Positions 16,954-26,237 are shown, counted from the first letter of the stretch. The stretch is 45,551 nt of DNA from an uncultured Clostridia bacterium (GCA_934167095.1 CAKPKE010000013.1:1-45551), one strand, 5' to 3'. The notes: a model not told the origin generated them from the sequence alone. Translations and numbers: made by a program.

Positions 16954-17093
16954 TATATACATTTATTTTTAGCAGTCCTTACATCATACATTATTAATTA
17001 CATGAAAAACTTATGCTTTACAGCATTAATTATACATAAACAGTAATATTTTATACATAAATTAGTCTAGTTAATCTAAAAACGGAGGTTTCT

Positions 17094-17675
17094 ATGACTA
17101 ATTTTTTTAAGGTATTTTTATCTTACTTTATCATTGTTTTTATTATAATAATTTTTAGTTTTTTTCCGCTTCTTCAAGATGCAAGCTCTAATCTTTCATC
17201 TCCCCTAAATGGAATTTTTATCTGGCCACTTCCAGAAAACACTATTATAAGTTCATACTTTGGAAAGCGAAGTTCTCCAACAAATCGGTGCATCTTCATA
17301 TCACTCTGGAATAGATATTCCTGCTCCAGAAGGAACTATTATTTACTCTATTTGCAATGGTAATGTCACATTTGCAAGTTGGGGTGCTGGTGGAGGCTAT
17401 ACTGTTGTTGTTCAAAATGAAGAATTTTCTGTTTCTTATTGCCATGTTTCGCCTATATTTTTAGTATCTTATGGAGATACAGTTCAGGCTCGGACAAGTT
17501 ATTGCAACAGTTGGTCCTAAAAATGTTTATGGAATACAAAATAATCCTTATAAAGACGAAAATGGTAACCCCACAAACGGGGCTACCACTGGTACTCATC
17601 TTCATTTAGCAATTAAACTTAATCGGAACTTTTGTAAATCCATTAGATTATTTTAATTATAGTTATGACTCATAA
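17094..17675 (+). CDS. M23-family metallopeptidase, read through three +1 shifts at CGG codons
   Basis: Conceptual product of 192 residues: an N-terminal membrane anchor (about 5-25) and an M23 LytM-type peptidoglycan endopeptidase domain. The zinc ligands are intact: His and Asp in SSYHSGIDIPAPEGT and HLH in TGTHLHLAI. The frame is broken three times. Each time the current frame meets CGG (17286, 17491 and 17624 mark the C), and omitting that C restores the family sequence: SSPT-N-GASSYHSG, GDTVQA-GQVIATVG and AIKLN-GTFVNPLDYF. A GGAGG site precedes the ATG. In a standard annotation it would be a pseudogene, but three identical lesions and a preserved active site argue for recoding. Confidence 0.8.
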
Positions 17676-17731
17676 TCATTGGCTTTTTAGCATATAACTG
17701 CTTCAAGGCTTTTATACTATTTTAATTGCAA

Positions 17732-18235
17732 TTACATATCATCATCTTCGTCTGCATCATCATTTTCGTTGCTGGCTGTTCCAAATTCTTCTTCAAAGTG
17801 TCCACAGCTTTGGCAATGTCCTGAACAACCTGAATGACAATTTTCTTCTTCATCATCCCAGTCAAGTTCAATTACATTGTGGCATTTTGGACATTCAACT
17901 TCTTCTTTTAGTTCAGATTCAACATCTGCAACAAATTCATGATTACAATATGGGCATACTATTTCAAAATCGTAGCTGTCATCTTCATAAATATCATTTT
18001 TAATTAGATTAACTGACTCAGCAACTTTAGATAATCTTTTATCTAATTTTGATTGCATTTCTTCTAGCTCATCAACTTTTTGTGTTCCCATTTCTGTAAG
18101 TTTATTAATTATATCTAAATATAATGCTGAAAGTTCGCTAACTTTTCTTATTACATATTTTTCCTCTTCTTCGTCAGAAATATGGCTTGAAATATCTTCC
18201 ATTATTTTTAAATATTCTTCACTTAATTTTGCCAT
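17732..18235 (-). CDS. CD1247-family zinc-ribbon protein
   Basis: A 167-residue protein: an N-terminal coiled-coil-like helical part (1-90), a zinc ribbon (VCPYCNHEFVADV with VECPKCHNVIEL, near 93-125), a second Cys/His cluster (CHSGCSGHCQSCGH) and an acidic tail. This matches the CD1247-type proteins commonly encoded beside efp in Clostridia, often close to the spoIIIA operon. The function is not established. It lies downstream of efp in the same direction, with a hairpin between them. Confidence 0.75.
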   Translation of the reverse strand: MAKLSEEYLKIMEDISSHISDEEEEKYVIRKVSELSALYLDIINKLTEMGTQKVDELEEMQSKLDKRLSKVAESVNLIKNDIYEDDSYDFEIVCPYCNHEFVADVESELKEEVECPKCHNVIELDWDDEEENCHSGCSGHCQSCGHFEEEFGTASNENDDADEDDDM

Positions 18236-18333
18236 AATTTTTTTAGTCCTTTCTTTGATTTATTTAAAAGCAAACATTCCCATAAAAGGGGGTTTTACTC
18301 TTTCAAACAAAATCTTTTTATTAATAAATTTGA

Positions 18334-18368
18334 CTTAATAATTACACTATTTTGTATAAATTATTAAG
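18334..18368 (-). terminator. hairpin between efp and the CD1247-family gene
   Basis: CTTAATAATT (18334-18343) pairs with AATTATTAAG (18359-18368). The following T-run is weak on the minus strand, so it may only partly terminate efp transcription. Confidence 0.5.
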
Positions 18369-18385
18369 CCATTTTTTATTTTATA

Positions 18386-18952
18386 TTAAACTCTTTCCAT
18401 ATATTCGCCAGTTCTTGTGTCTATTCTAACAACATCACCGATATTTACAAACATTGGAACTGTTAATTGGTATCCGTTTTCTAGTGTAGCTGGTTTTCCA
18501 GAAGTTGTTGTTGTATTTCCAGCAAATCCAGGTTCTGTGTATGTAACCTCTAATTCAACAAACATTGGAGGTTCAACAGCAAATACATTACCTTTATATG
18601 ATAACATTTTTACATTCATATTTTCTTTTAAGAATTTTAAAGCATCACCAATTTGTTCTTTATTTAAAGGTATTTGCTCATAAGTTTCGTTATCCATGAA
18701 GTAATATAGATTTTCGTCATTGTATAGATATTGCATATCTTTTTTCTCTATTTCAGCTGCTGGGAATTTTTCAGATGGGTTAAATGTTTTTTCAATTACA
18801 GCTCCTGAAATAACATTCTTTAATTTTGTTCTAACGAATGCTGATCCCTTTCCTGGTTTAACATGTTGAAATTCTACAACTCTAAAAACATTTCCTTCCA
18901 TTTCAAAAGTTGTTCCATTTCTAAAGTCTCCTGCCATGTATACGCTTGCCAT
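18386..18952 (-). CDS. efp: translation elongation factor P
   Basis: A 188-residue EF-P with three domains. The conserved loop FQHVKPGKGSAFVRTKLKN carries the tip Lys35, the residue modified in some bacteria. The C-terminal VNIGDVVRIDTRTGEYMER is a classic signature. EF-P rescues ribosomes that stall on polyproline. GGGGAA lies 8 nt before the ATG. The first five residues (MASVY) are slightly longer than usual, but only this start has a ribosome site. It follows pepQ in a leftward series. Confidence 0.96.
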   Translation of the reverse strand: MASVYMAGDFRNGTTFEMEGNVFRVVEFQHVKPGKGSAFVRTKLKNVISGAVIEKTFNPSEKFPAAEIEKKDMQYLYNDENLYYFMDNETYEQIPLNKEQIGDALKFLKENMNVKMLSYKGNVFAVEPPMFVELEVTYTEPGFAGNTTTTSGKPATLENGYQLTVPMFVNIGDVVRIDTRTGEYMERV

Positions 18953-19091
18953 ATTATTATTTCCCCTTTCTCATTTTTTATTATAATTTTTATTATTTAA
19001 TATACTTTTTTAAGTTAATTTGCCTTTGCAAATATAACGGCTATATTATAATACTACAAAACAGCTCAAAAATCAAGTGTTATTTGCATTT

Positions 19092-20156
19092 TTATCCAAC
19101 GATTACATAATCTTTAGGCGATTTTGTAAGTGGTGTTGCCATTCCTTTATTTATCCAAACAGTATCTTCTATTCTTACGCCAAACTTATTTGGTACATAT
19201 ATACCTGGTTCGTCTGTCACTACCATATTATTTTTTAGCATCATATCAGCCTTTGTACTTAAGAATGGTAGTTCATGAATTTCCATTCCAACGCCATGGC
19301 CTAGTGCATGAATTAGGTCAAATCCATGTAATTTAAAATCATTTTGAACCATTCTGCTAATTATTTTTAGGTTAGCTCCTTCTTTCATTTCATCAATAGT
19401 TTGTTTTTGATTCTTTAGTACTAGTTCATAAACAGGCTTTATTTCTTCTGGAACATATTTTACAAATATTGTTCTTGTCATATCTGAACAATACCCTTTA
19501 TATTTACATCCCATATCAATTGTTATAGGGTCACCTTCTTCAACTTTTTTATCAGTTGGCACAGCATGTGGCATAGAAGAATTTTTTCCAGATGCTACAA
19601 TTGTATCAAATGCTAAATCTTCAGCCCCATTCTGATCAAAGAATACTTCAATTTCTTTTGCAATTTCTTTTTCTGTCATTCCCACTTTTATAAAATTAAT
19701 TAAATGTTCAAAACATCTATCTGTAATTTGACAAGCTTTTGCAATAAGTTCAATTTCTTCTGGATCTTTTATCATTCTTTGTTTTTCAATTATTCCTTCA
19801 GTTTCTTCTAGACTATTTATTTTATATTTGTGCATATATTCTTTGTATTTAGCATAAGTAACATAATTTTCTTCAAACCCTACCTTTTCACAGAACAAGA
19901 AGAAATTTTCGTAATCGTCAAGGCTTAAATCTTTCATGTCATACACAAATATTTCATCACTTAATGTTAGCTTATTATTAACAGCCTCAACATACCTTCC
20001 ATCTGTTATATATATGTTATCTTTTGGTGTTATTAAAAATGTTCCTTCTGCATCTATTCCTGTTAGATATTTTACATTTAACGGATTTGAAATTATTATT
20101 CCTTGTAAATCCAACATTTTTATTTTATCCCTCAACCAACGAATGTTACTGTTCAT
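19092..20156 (-). CDS. pepQ: M24-family Xaa-Pro peptidase
   Basis: A 354-residue creatinase-type aminopeptidase. The N-terminal domain (1-125) is non-catalytic. The pita-bread catalytic domain has its metal ligands visible: two Asp in ITIDMGCKYKGYCSDMTRT, His in HALGHGVGMEIHELP, Glu in VTDEPGIY and Glu in GVRIEDTV. It removes the residue before Pro in peptides. Upstream of efp, as in many Firmicutes. The symbol reflects family level only, because pepP/pepQ/ypdF naming varies. Confidence 0.93.
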   Translation of the reverse strand: MNSNIRWLRDKIKMLDLQGIIISNPLNVKYLTGIDAEGTFLITPKDNIYITDGRYVEAVNNKLTLSDEIFVYDMKDLSLDDYENFFLFCEKVGFEENYVTYAKYKEYMHKYKINSLEETEGIIEKQRMIKDPEEIELIAKACQITDRCFEHLINFIKVGMTEKEIAKEIEVFFDQNGAEDLAFDTIVASGKNSSMPHAVPTDKKVEEGDPITIDMGCKYKGYCSDMTRTIFVKYVPEEIKPVYELVLKNQKQTIDEMKEGANLKIISRMVQNDFKLHGFDLIHALGHGVGMEIHELPFLSTKADMMLKNNMVVTDEPGIYVPNKFGVRIEDTVWINKGMATPLTKSPKDYVIVG

Positions 20157-20171
20157 AAAAGCATCTACTCC

Positions 20172-20912
20172 CTATATTTTTTTATTTATTGTTCCTAAAG
20201 TGAATATATTTAACATTATTATCATTAGTATATTAAACGGTACATATAAGCAAATTAATGTGGAAATTACAATAAATGGTCCAAATGGCATATAGTCCAT
20301 TCCTTTTTTTCTGTTTTTGATTATTAGTATAACTCCTATAACAGCTCCTAAAAGGAATGATATAAGTGTTAGCATTATTGTAAGCCTCCAGCCAAAGAAT
20401 AATCCTAAAGCACCCATAAGTTTAACATCGCCAAACCCCATTGCTTCTTTTCCATAAATTAGTCCACCAATTAGAGCTATTATTAAGAATAATCCTGCTC
20501 CTGTTAACATTCCAAGTAACATGTCTATTGCTACATTTATATTTGTTATTCCTTCTACAAAAGTGTATACAAGTCCAACTTCAAAGATTGTAAGATTTAA
20601 TCTATTTGGTATGATTTTTAATCTATAGTCTATTATAAATGCTATCAAAAGCATTGGTATTAAAGCTAAATATGCAAGTGTTTTTACTTGGAAGCCATAC
20701 ACCCAAAGTGTTGCTAAATAAAGTCCTGCAGTTATAATCATGTATAGATATTTTGGCTTTGCACTTTTTAAATATACTGTAAAAAAGTCTTTTGTGAAAA
20801 CTTTTTTATATTCAGGCTGTCTTATTGTACACCAATCAATAAATTGACCTACAAAAAGTCCAATTATTCCTAAAAATAAGTAGTATAATATATTAATATT
20901 GTTTATATACAT
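20172..20912 (-). CDS. A24-family prepilin peptidase
   Basis: A 246-residue polytopic aspartyl protease. The two catalytic Asp are visible in LIAFIIDYRLKIIPNRL and in the GMGFGDVKLMGALGLFFGW motif (GxGD). The N-terminal part lacks the CxxC pairs of PilD-type methyltransferase domains, so it probably cleaves leader peptides without a zinc-bound methylating domain. Likely substrates are encoded near by: the pilin-like protein at 22729 and the pseudopilin fusion at 39944. Confidence 0.88.
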   Translation of the reverse strand: MYINNINILYYLFLGIIGLFVGQFIDWCTIRQPEYKKVFTKDFFTVYLKSAKPKYLYMIITAGLYLATLWVYGFQVKTLAYLALIPMLLIAFIIDYRLKIIPNRLNLTIFEVGLVYTFVEGITNINVAIDMLLGMLTGAGLFLIIALIGGLIYGKEAMGFGDVKLMGALGLFFGWRLTIMLTLISFLLGAVIGVILIIKNRKKGMDYMPFGPFIVISTLICLYVPFNILMIIMLNIFTLGTINKKI

Positions 20913-20928
20913 TTGTTATTTCCTCTTT

Positions 20929-21450
20929 CTAAAGAATTTCGCTTTTGTTGTTTTCTAAGTATCTTTTAAGAATTCTTTTTTCTATCATTCTATTAAATCT
21001 TGTTATAAAAATATCTTTTTCATTTAGTGGTTTTACAAGTATTGAATACATATTACTTCTGTTTGCGCCAAACACATCTGTTAGTACTTGGTCGCCTACA
21101 ACTGCAATATTTTTGCTGTCTAATTCCAGTATTTTTTTTGCTTTATTAAATCCAAATTTTAATGGCTTCTTTGCAAAATAAATATATTGTACCCCTAACA
21201 TTTTTGATATTTTTTTTGCTTTTTCTTTGTTATTAGTATTTGATAATATACAAATTTTAATATTATTTTTCTTTAAATTTTCTATCCATTTTTCGAGATT
21301 TTCTACAGTTTTGCCATCATAAGTCAAAATTGTATTATCTATATCTATTAAGATTCCTTTTAAATCATTTTCATGTAGAAAATTTAGGTCTATATCAGTT
21401 ATTTTATTCAAATACTTTTTAGGATAAAATCTTGTCATTTTTTCTCCCAT
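20929..21450 (-). CDS. YqeG-family HAD phosphatase
   Basis: A 173-residue HAD-superfamily subclass IIIA phosphatase. Motif I is ILIDIDNTIL (nucleophile Asp), motif II ILSNTNNKEKA, motif III Lys in KKPLKFGFNKA and motif IV VVGDQVLTDVFGA. This order and length identify the YqeG family (related to mitochondrial PGP phosphatase GEP4), commonly found in Firmicutes beside shikimate or ribosome-biogenesis genes. It is tightly packed between the prepilin peptidase and the membrane protein at 21451, with adjacent stop and start. Confidence 0.9.
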   Translation of the reverse strand: MGEKMTRFYPKKYLNKITDIDLNFLHENDLKGILIDIDNTILTYDGKTVENLEKWIENLKKNNIKICILSNTNNKEKAKKISKMLGVQYIYFAKKPLKFGFNKAKKILELDSKNIAVVGDQVLTDVFGANRSNMYSILVKPLNEKDIFITRFNRMIEKRILKRYLENNKSEIL

Positions 21451-22722
21451 CTATTTTTCAAAATGAATGCTGTTTGCAAGGTTATTCATATATGTTTCTA
21501 GCTTTTCATTATCATCTTGATTATATGTAATTGCTGTAATATAAGCAATTTTATCATTATCAATTATATAATATAAAAAGTCTGTTTCAACATCATTTTT
21601 TGTCATTACTTGAACTCTTGACCTTACTACATCATATCCATTTGTAGTTTTATCAGTTTCTATATAATATACATCTGGATTTTTCTTTTCTTGGAAATAT
21701 TTATCCATTTCTTCTTTCATTTCTTCTGCCGAACCAAGGTCTTTTTTATTTACTTCATAATAAATTTGAACCATTGCTGGATAGTCTTTTTTATCAGTGA
21801 TTTCCTTTGTTTTATCTTCTGGCTCATTGCTTATGTATTTGTAATAAGACCAGCCTTCTTCTTTGCTATAACTATCAAGCATACTCCAATCAGTAGGAAG
21901 CTCAAATTTTATATTTTCGTCCCAAATTGTTAAATTTTCAGATGTAGTTCTTACAACATTTAAAGTTACTACAGTTGCTATAGCTATTGCAATTACTATG
22001 CAAGCTGCCATATATAAAATTCTTTTTTTGGCTTTTTCGTTTACTTCATTTGCTACACAATAATAATATTTGCCTTTGTATTTTTTTATTATATTTAACT
22101 CTGTTAGATATCTAAAAAATTCTTTTGCATTTTCATTATCTGTTTCAGCAAGTACTTCTTCCTTTAAAATTGTATTTTCTTTAGTTGTAGCATTATATTT
22201 ATTAAATATTTTTTTTAGTATTCTTATAGATTCATTTTTCAAATCAGGATTTTTCTTATCCTCAAAAATTACTATTTTATAGTCTTCTCTTTTTCTAAAA
22301 TCTATAAGTTGATTTCTAATTCTTATTGCTACAAGCAGACTTCCTAATACTGCAAAAGTTTCAGAAATAATAAAATTTCTAAAAATTATTGTTCCATAAC
22401 CATTATATGAATATAGCTGTTTTATTGTATGAAAAGTCGCTGGATAATTTGCTTGTTTTAATGTAAGTAGTGGTACTACTAGTAGCAAAGCTCCTGCTAC
22501 TGTTAGGATTGTAATTATTAAATTTATAGCAATTACTTTTTTATTTAATTTTCCTCTGCAAAGACCATATCCATATATTGCACCTAATGGAATAAGCATT
22601 GGAAGCATAGATAAAAATGTTGACTTATAAACATACACATATACAAGTGGTATGCATGCAACTACAGCACCTATTATTGCTCCTAAAATTCCTGTTATAT
22701 ATCTTCTTTGTTTCATCATCAA
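21451..22722 (-). CDS. multidomain membrane protein of unknown function
   Basis: A 423-residue protein. Residues 1-140 form about four membrane helices (GAIIGAVVACIPLVYVYVY, MLIPLGAIYGYGL, IITILTVAGALLLVVPLL and one more). A cytoplasmic helical stretch (about 165-225) ends in EFFRYLTELNIIKKYKGKYYY, winged-helix-like in appearance. A further helix near 238-255 leads to an extracytoplasmic domain (about 265-423) beginning IKFELPTDWSMLDSY and ending MNNLANSIHFEK, which looks like PsbP/DUF1795-type folds. No name can be given. The stop is 1 bp before the yqeG start. Confidence 0.75.
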   Translation of the reverse strand: MMMKQRRYITGILGAIIGAVVACIPLVYVYVYKSTFLSMLPMLIPLGAIYGYGLCRGKLNKKVIAINLIITILTVAGALLLVVPLLTLKQANYPATFHTIKQLYSYNGYGTIIFRNFIISETFAVLGSLLVAIRIRNQLIDFRKREDYKIVIFEDKKNPDLKNESIRILKKIFNKYNATTKENTILKEEVLAETDNENAKEFFRYLTELNIIKKYKGKYYYCVANEVNEKAKKRILYMAACIVIAIAIATVVTLNVVRTTSENLTIWDENIKFELPTDWSMLDSYSKEEGWSYYKYISNEPEDKTKEITDKKDYPAMVQIYYEVNKKDLGSAEEMKEEMDKYFQEKKNPDVYYIETDKTTNGYDVVRSRVQVMTKNDVETDFLYYIIDNDKIAYITAITYNQDDNEKLETYMNNLANSIHFEK

Positions 22723-22728
22723 ATTCCT

Positions 22729-22950
22729 CTATTCTTCATTTTTTAAAGTTTTTTCAATATTTGAAGCTTCTTTTATTTGATTTTCATACATATCTTTTAT
22801 GATTATTTCGCTTTTAATTTGAGATTTTCGTACATTAGACATGATTGTAAAAGAGGCAGATAGAACTGTAGTAAAAAATAATACTGTTACTATTACTACT
22901 GTTGATATTGACCCTTTATTAGATTTTAATTTGCAGGTGATTTTTTTCAT
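22729..22950 (-). CDS. small pilin-like (PilX-type) protein
   Basis: A 73-residue protein: a basic leader MKKITCKLKSNKGSISTV followed by one hydrophobic helix (VVIVTVLFFTTVLSASFTIM) and a charged helical tail. The Lys-Gly junction directly before the hydrophobic stretch is the pattern cut by prepilin peptidases, although position +5 is not the usual Glu. GGGGGAA lies upstream of the ATG. It heads the leftward run that contains the prepilin peptidase. Confidence 0.6.
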   Translation of the reverse strand: MKKITCKLKSNKGSISTVVIVTVLFFTTVLSASFTIMSNVRKSQIKSEIIIKDMYENQIKEASNIEKTLKNEE

Positions 22951-23042
22951 TAGTTTTCCCCCAATTTTAATTTAGTTCATAATATCATTTTTCAGTATTA
23001 TTTTCAATATCTTTGGAATTTTTTTTAATATTTCTGCCACTA

Positions 23043-23072
23043 TTGACTTATTCTTACTCATGATTGTATAAT
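23043..23072 (+). promoter_or_regulatory. promoter placing rluA-like transcript start at its ATG
   Basis: TTGACT (23043-23048), 18-nt spacer and TATAAT (23067-23072). The start codon is at 23080, so transcription should begin about at the ATG, leaving no room for a ribosome binding site. Confidence 0.65.
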
Positions 23073-23079
23073 ATGTATT

Positions 23080-23934
23080 ATGAAAACTTTAAAAATAACA
23101 CAAAAATATGATAATAAAAAATTAAATACTGTACTATTAAAAGAATTTCCAAACCTTTCTACTAACATGCTTTACAAGGCTTTACGTAAAAAGGATATTA
23201 AAGTAAATGATGTCAGAACTTCAGAAAACATAGTTGTACATACTGGTGATATTTTAAAAATATTTATTAGTGACGAATTTTTACTTGCACCACAAATAAA
23301 TTTTGATATTGTTTTTGAGGATTCTAATATAATCATTGTAAATAAGCCATCTGGCCTAGAAGTTACAGGCGAAAATTCTTTAGAAGAATTACTTTCTTCT
23401 TCATTAAAATACAAAGTTTTTCCTTGCCACAGATTAGATAGAAATACTAAAGGATTGGTTTTATTTGCCAAGAATGAAAAAGCTCAAGAAATTCTTTTTG
23501 AAAAATTTAAAAATCATGAAATCGAAAAACATTATTTAGCAGAAGTTTATGGTATTCCTTCAAAAAAGCATCAAATTTTAACAGCTTATCTTTTTAAAGA
23601 TAGTAAAAAATCAATGGTCTATATTTCTGATGAGCCCAAAAAAGGATATCAAAAAATAGTAACAGAGTACACAGTTCTTACTTCTGACAAGCATAATAAT
23701 GTTTCAAAATTAGAGGTAATTCTTCACACTGGTAGAACTCATCAAATTAGAGCACATCTAGCACATATTGGCTACCCAATTATTGGTGATGGAAAATATG
23801 GAAAGAATGAAATCAACAAAAAATTTAATAAAAAGACTCAAGAACTTACAAGCTTTTATTTAAAATTTAACTTTTCTAGTCCTAGTGGATTTTTAGATTA
23901 TCTAAATAATAAGGAGATAAAATTAGCGCTATAA
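23080..23934 (+). CDS. RluA-family pseudouridine synthase
   Basis: A 284-residue protein. An N-terminal S4-like RNA-binding segment (1-75) precedes the synthase domain with VFEDSNIIIVNKPSG, the catalytic Asp in PCHRLDRNTKGLVLFAKN, and LHTGRTHQIRAHLAHIGYPIIGDGKYG. It converts specific uridines of rRNA or tRNA; the target cannot be chosen among RluA, RluC and RluD types. The start seems leaderless (see promoter). It is convergent with gpr; the two stops are 3 bp apart and share a short GCGCTAT-type dyad. Confidence 0.93.
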   Translation: MKTLKITQKYDNKKLNTVLLKEFPNLSTNMLYKALRKKDIKVNDVRTSENIVVHTGDILKIFISDEFLLAPQINFDIVFEDSNIIIVNKPSGLEVTGENSLEELLSSSLKYKVFPCHRLDRNTKGLVLFAKNEKAQEILFEKFKNHEIEKHYLAEVYGIPSKKHQILTAYLFKDSKKSMVYISDEPKKGYQKIVTEYTVLTSDKHNNVSKLEVILHTGRTHQIRAHLAHIGYPIIGDGKYGKNEINKKFNKKTQELTSFYLKFNFSSPSGFLDYLNNKEIKLAL

Positions 23935-23937
23935 TTT

Positions 23938-24871
23938 TTATAGCGCCATATTTATGCCTTCTGATACAATTTTGCTCATTTTTTCAATAAGTTCGTCAAT
24001 CTCCTTTGGAGTGACTATCATATTATAATCTTTTGGAATTAAAGCTTCTTTTATTTCATTATAATTATCTTTTTGCTTTAATTCATTTAAATATGCATTG
24101 GACATTGCCTTTTCTTGCAGATTTTCGATAAACAAATCAATGCAATCATTTGTAATAGAAGCTAAATCTACGACAGTTGGAATGCCTATTGCAATTACAG
24201 GAATACCCAAAGTATTTTGACTTATCTCTTTTCTTGTGTTATTAACTCCTGCTCCTGGAACAATTCCAGTATCGGCAATTTGAATACTACTACTTATTCT
24301 CTCAATGCTTTTTGCAGCAAGTGCATCAATTACGATTAGCATTTTAGGCTTTATGTTTTCCACAATTCCTTTTAAAATTTCCATTGTTTCTATTCCGAGT
24401 TATTCCTAAAACACCTGGAGATATTGCAGAAACAGGTCTTGTATCTTTTGGTATTAGTTCTGGCATGTATTCTAGAATGTGTCTTGTAACTTCAATTTCT
24501 GGAACAACTTTTGGTCCTAGAGCATCTGGAGTTACAAAAATATTTCCAAGACCAACCACTAAAATATCGTCCATTTCTGCTACATGTTCATTAATCACAT
24601 TTCTTAATTCATCAGCTAAAACACTAGAAATTTCTTCTAATTTTTCATCATCTAATAATTTTAGCTTTTTAATGTCTACTGTTATATAGTTTCCTTTTGG
24701 CTTGCCTAAGGCCTCTTCGCCTTCCTCTTTAGTTATTTTTACCCTTGAAATTTTTATATTCTCTTTGCTTTCTTCATTTACTTCGATACCATCTATTTCA
24801 CTCGAAAGATTATTTTGCTTTTTATAAATATCATTTCTTTCAAGAGCTAAATCTGTTCTGAAATTATACAA
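23938..24871 (-). CDS. gpr: GPR germination protease, read through one +1 shift at CGG
   Basis: Conceptual product of 310 residues, matching the A25-family spore protease that degrades small acid-soluble proteins during germination. The N-terminal part holds FRTDLALE and DILVVGLGNIFVTPDALGP. The frame then meets ACT-CGG-AAT (C at 24397, codon 159); omitting that C gives SPGVLGIT-GIETMEIL, a segment conserved in GPR, and continues through LIVIDALAA to the normal C-terminus. The start is TTG 24871, 8 nt after AGGAGGAA. A sigma-G-type promoter lies upstream. Standard annotation would give two fragments (24344-24871 and 23938-24384). Confidence 0.87.
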
Positions 24872-24936
24872 AAAAATTCCTCCTAAACTATAATTTTATA
24901 ATTATTGTGTTTAGAAAGAATTTTTTTATTCATTAT
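24869..24936. repeat. direct repeat copy A (68 bp), upstream of gpr
   Basis: Nearly identical to 26451-26517, with one extra T in a T run. It covers the gpr start codon, ribosome site and promoter, and the stop codon of the ATPase gene. The two copies flank the ATPase gene and its upstream region. Confidence 0.9.
24903..24931 (-). promoter_or_regulatory. sigma-G-like promoter of gpr
   Basis: Minus strand: GAATA (24931-24927), 17-nt spacer and CACAATA (24909-24903), close to the forespore sigma-G/F consensus (GHATR; CATNNTA). gpr is sigma-G/F controlled in Bacillus. The same promoter is duplicated in repeat copy B. Confidence 0.6.
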
Positions 24937-26237
24937 TTAATTAAAAAAGCTGCATATAGTGGTACAGATTTTATTCCATTTTCAAAGCCAAAATTTTTGC
25001 TAGAAACTCTTATTGCATATTTAGGTTTAAATCTTTTAATATATTCATTTAAACTTTTTGATTGTGTATTATCACTTGCCTTTACCTCTATTGGAATGAT
25101 TCCGTCTTCATTATATATAATAAAATCAATTTCAGAATTACTTGCTGTCGCCCAATAGTACAAGTCTATGTTATTAAACATTAATTGATTAGCTATATAA
25201 TTTTCTGTAATTTCGCCTTTATATAAAAATGGTTTATTTAAATATATGTCATTTGCGTTTATTTTTAACATTGTGTTTAATATTCCAACATCTCCCATAT
25301 AAGTCTTAAAAAACTCATTATTTTTATATGCTTCTGGTGGAATATTTATGCTATTTAGTTTGCAACATTTATAAACCAATTTACTTGCTAAAAGCCATTC
25401 TAAGGAATCACTGTACTCTCTACTTCTAGCATTTTTTTCTACTTTTACATATTGAAATTTATTTGATTTGTTTCCTATTTGTACAGGTATAGAATTATAT
25501 ATAGCTTCATTTTTAACAGCCTCTGTTTTATTTGTAATAAATTTATTCATGTCTTTTATATATGCAGAATTTATATCTTCTATTATACCTCTATTTATTT
25601 CCAAAATATTCATTTTTTTAGAAACAAAATCTTCTACCATTTCTGGCATTCCGCCAACACATAAATATTTTCTATATAAATCAATCAATTTTTCATGAAT
25701 AACATTGTCCATAGGAGTATTATTTTCAAAGCATTTTTTTATATAGTCTATAACATAATCACTGTTTTCTTGTGTCATTAGAAATTCCTCAAAATCCATT
25801 GGGTACATATTAATCATTTCTACTTTTCCAACAGGAAATGAGCTATGAAATCTCTTTAATTTTACTCCGAGTAAGCTTCCTGCACAAATAATTTTAAAAG
25901 GTCTTTCATCTTCACAATACCATTTTAATGCAGATATTAATTCTTCACTTTCTTGAATTTCATCAAAAAATATTATTGTATTTTCTAGGTTAGGATTTAT
26001 GTTTAAGTTAGCACATAATCTTATGTATTTTTCTTCTGATGAAATTTGTTGTTTGTATAATTCAACAATTTCTGGATGATTTAATAAATTTATTTGTATA
26101 ACATTTTCAAACTCATTTTTACAAAATTCATTTATTATGTATGTTTTTCCGACCTGTCTAGCACCTATAATCATCAATGGCTTTTTCATGCAATTTTCTT
26201 TCCATTCGATTAACTTTTTATAAATTTTTCTCTTCAT
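24933..26237 (-). CDS. AAA ATPase with DUF4143 domain
   Basis: A 434-residue protein. The AAA_14 domain at the N-terminus has Walker A (MIIGARQVGKTYIINEF) and Walker B (TIIFFDEIQESEELI). The C-terminal DUF4143 region ends with a nuclease-like EIDFIIYNEDGIIPIEVKAS motif (Glu-Asp-Glu-x-Lys pattern). These ATPases are abundant, often multicopy genes in gut bacteria, with roles that are not settled. ATG 26237 follows GGAGG. The gene lies between two 68-bp copies of the gpr promoter region, so it looks inserted, with a repeat array in front. Confidence 0.88.
   Translation of the reverse strand: MKRKIYKKLIEWKENCMKKPLMIIGARQVGKTYIINEFCKNEFENVIQINLLNHPEIVELYKQQISSEEKYIRLCANLNINPNLENTIIFFDEIQESEELISALKWYCEDERPFKIICAGSLLGVKLKRFHSSFPVGKVEMINMYPMDFEEFLMTQENSDYVIDYIKKCFENNTPMDNVIHEKLIDLYRKYLCVGGMPEMVEDFVSKKMNILEINRGIIEDINSAYIKDMNKFITNKTEAVKNEAIYNSIPVQIGNKSNKFQYVKVEKNARSREYSDSLEWLLASKLVYKCCKLNSINIPPEAYKNNEFFKTYMGDVGILNTMLKINANDIYLNKPFLYKGEITENYIANQLMFNNIDLYYWATASNSEIDFIIYNEDGIIPIEVKASDNTQSKSLNEYIKRFKPKYAIRVSSKNFGFENGIKSVPLYAAFLIK

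Noticed and set aside
17094..17675. M23 gene as a simple pseudogene
   Set aside because: All lesions are the same +1 event at CGG, the zinc ligands and flanking motifs are intact, and the same event recurs in gpr and the Rpn gene.
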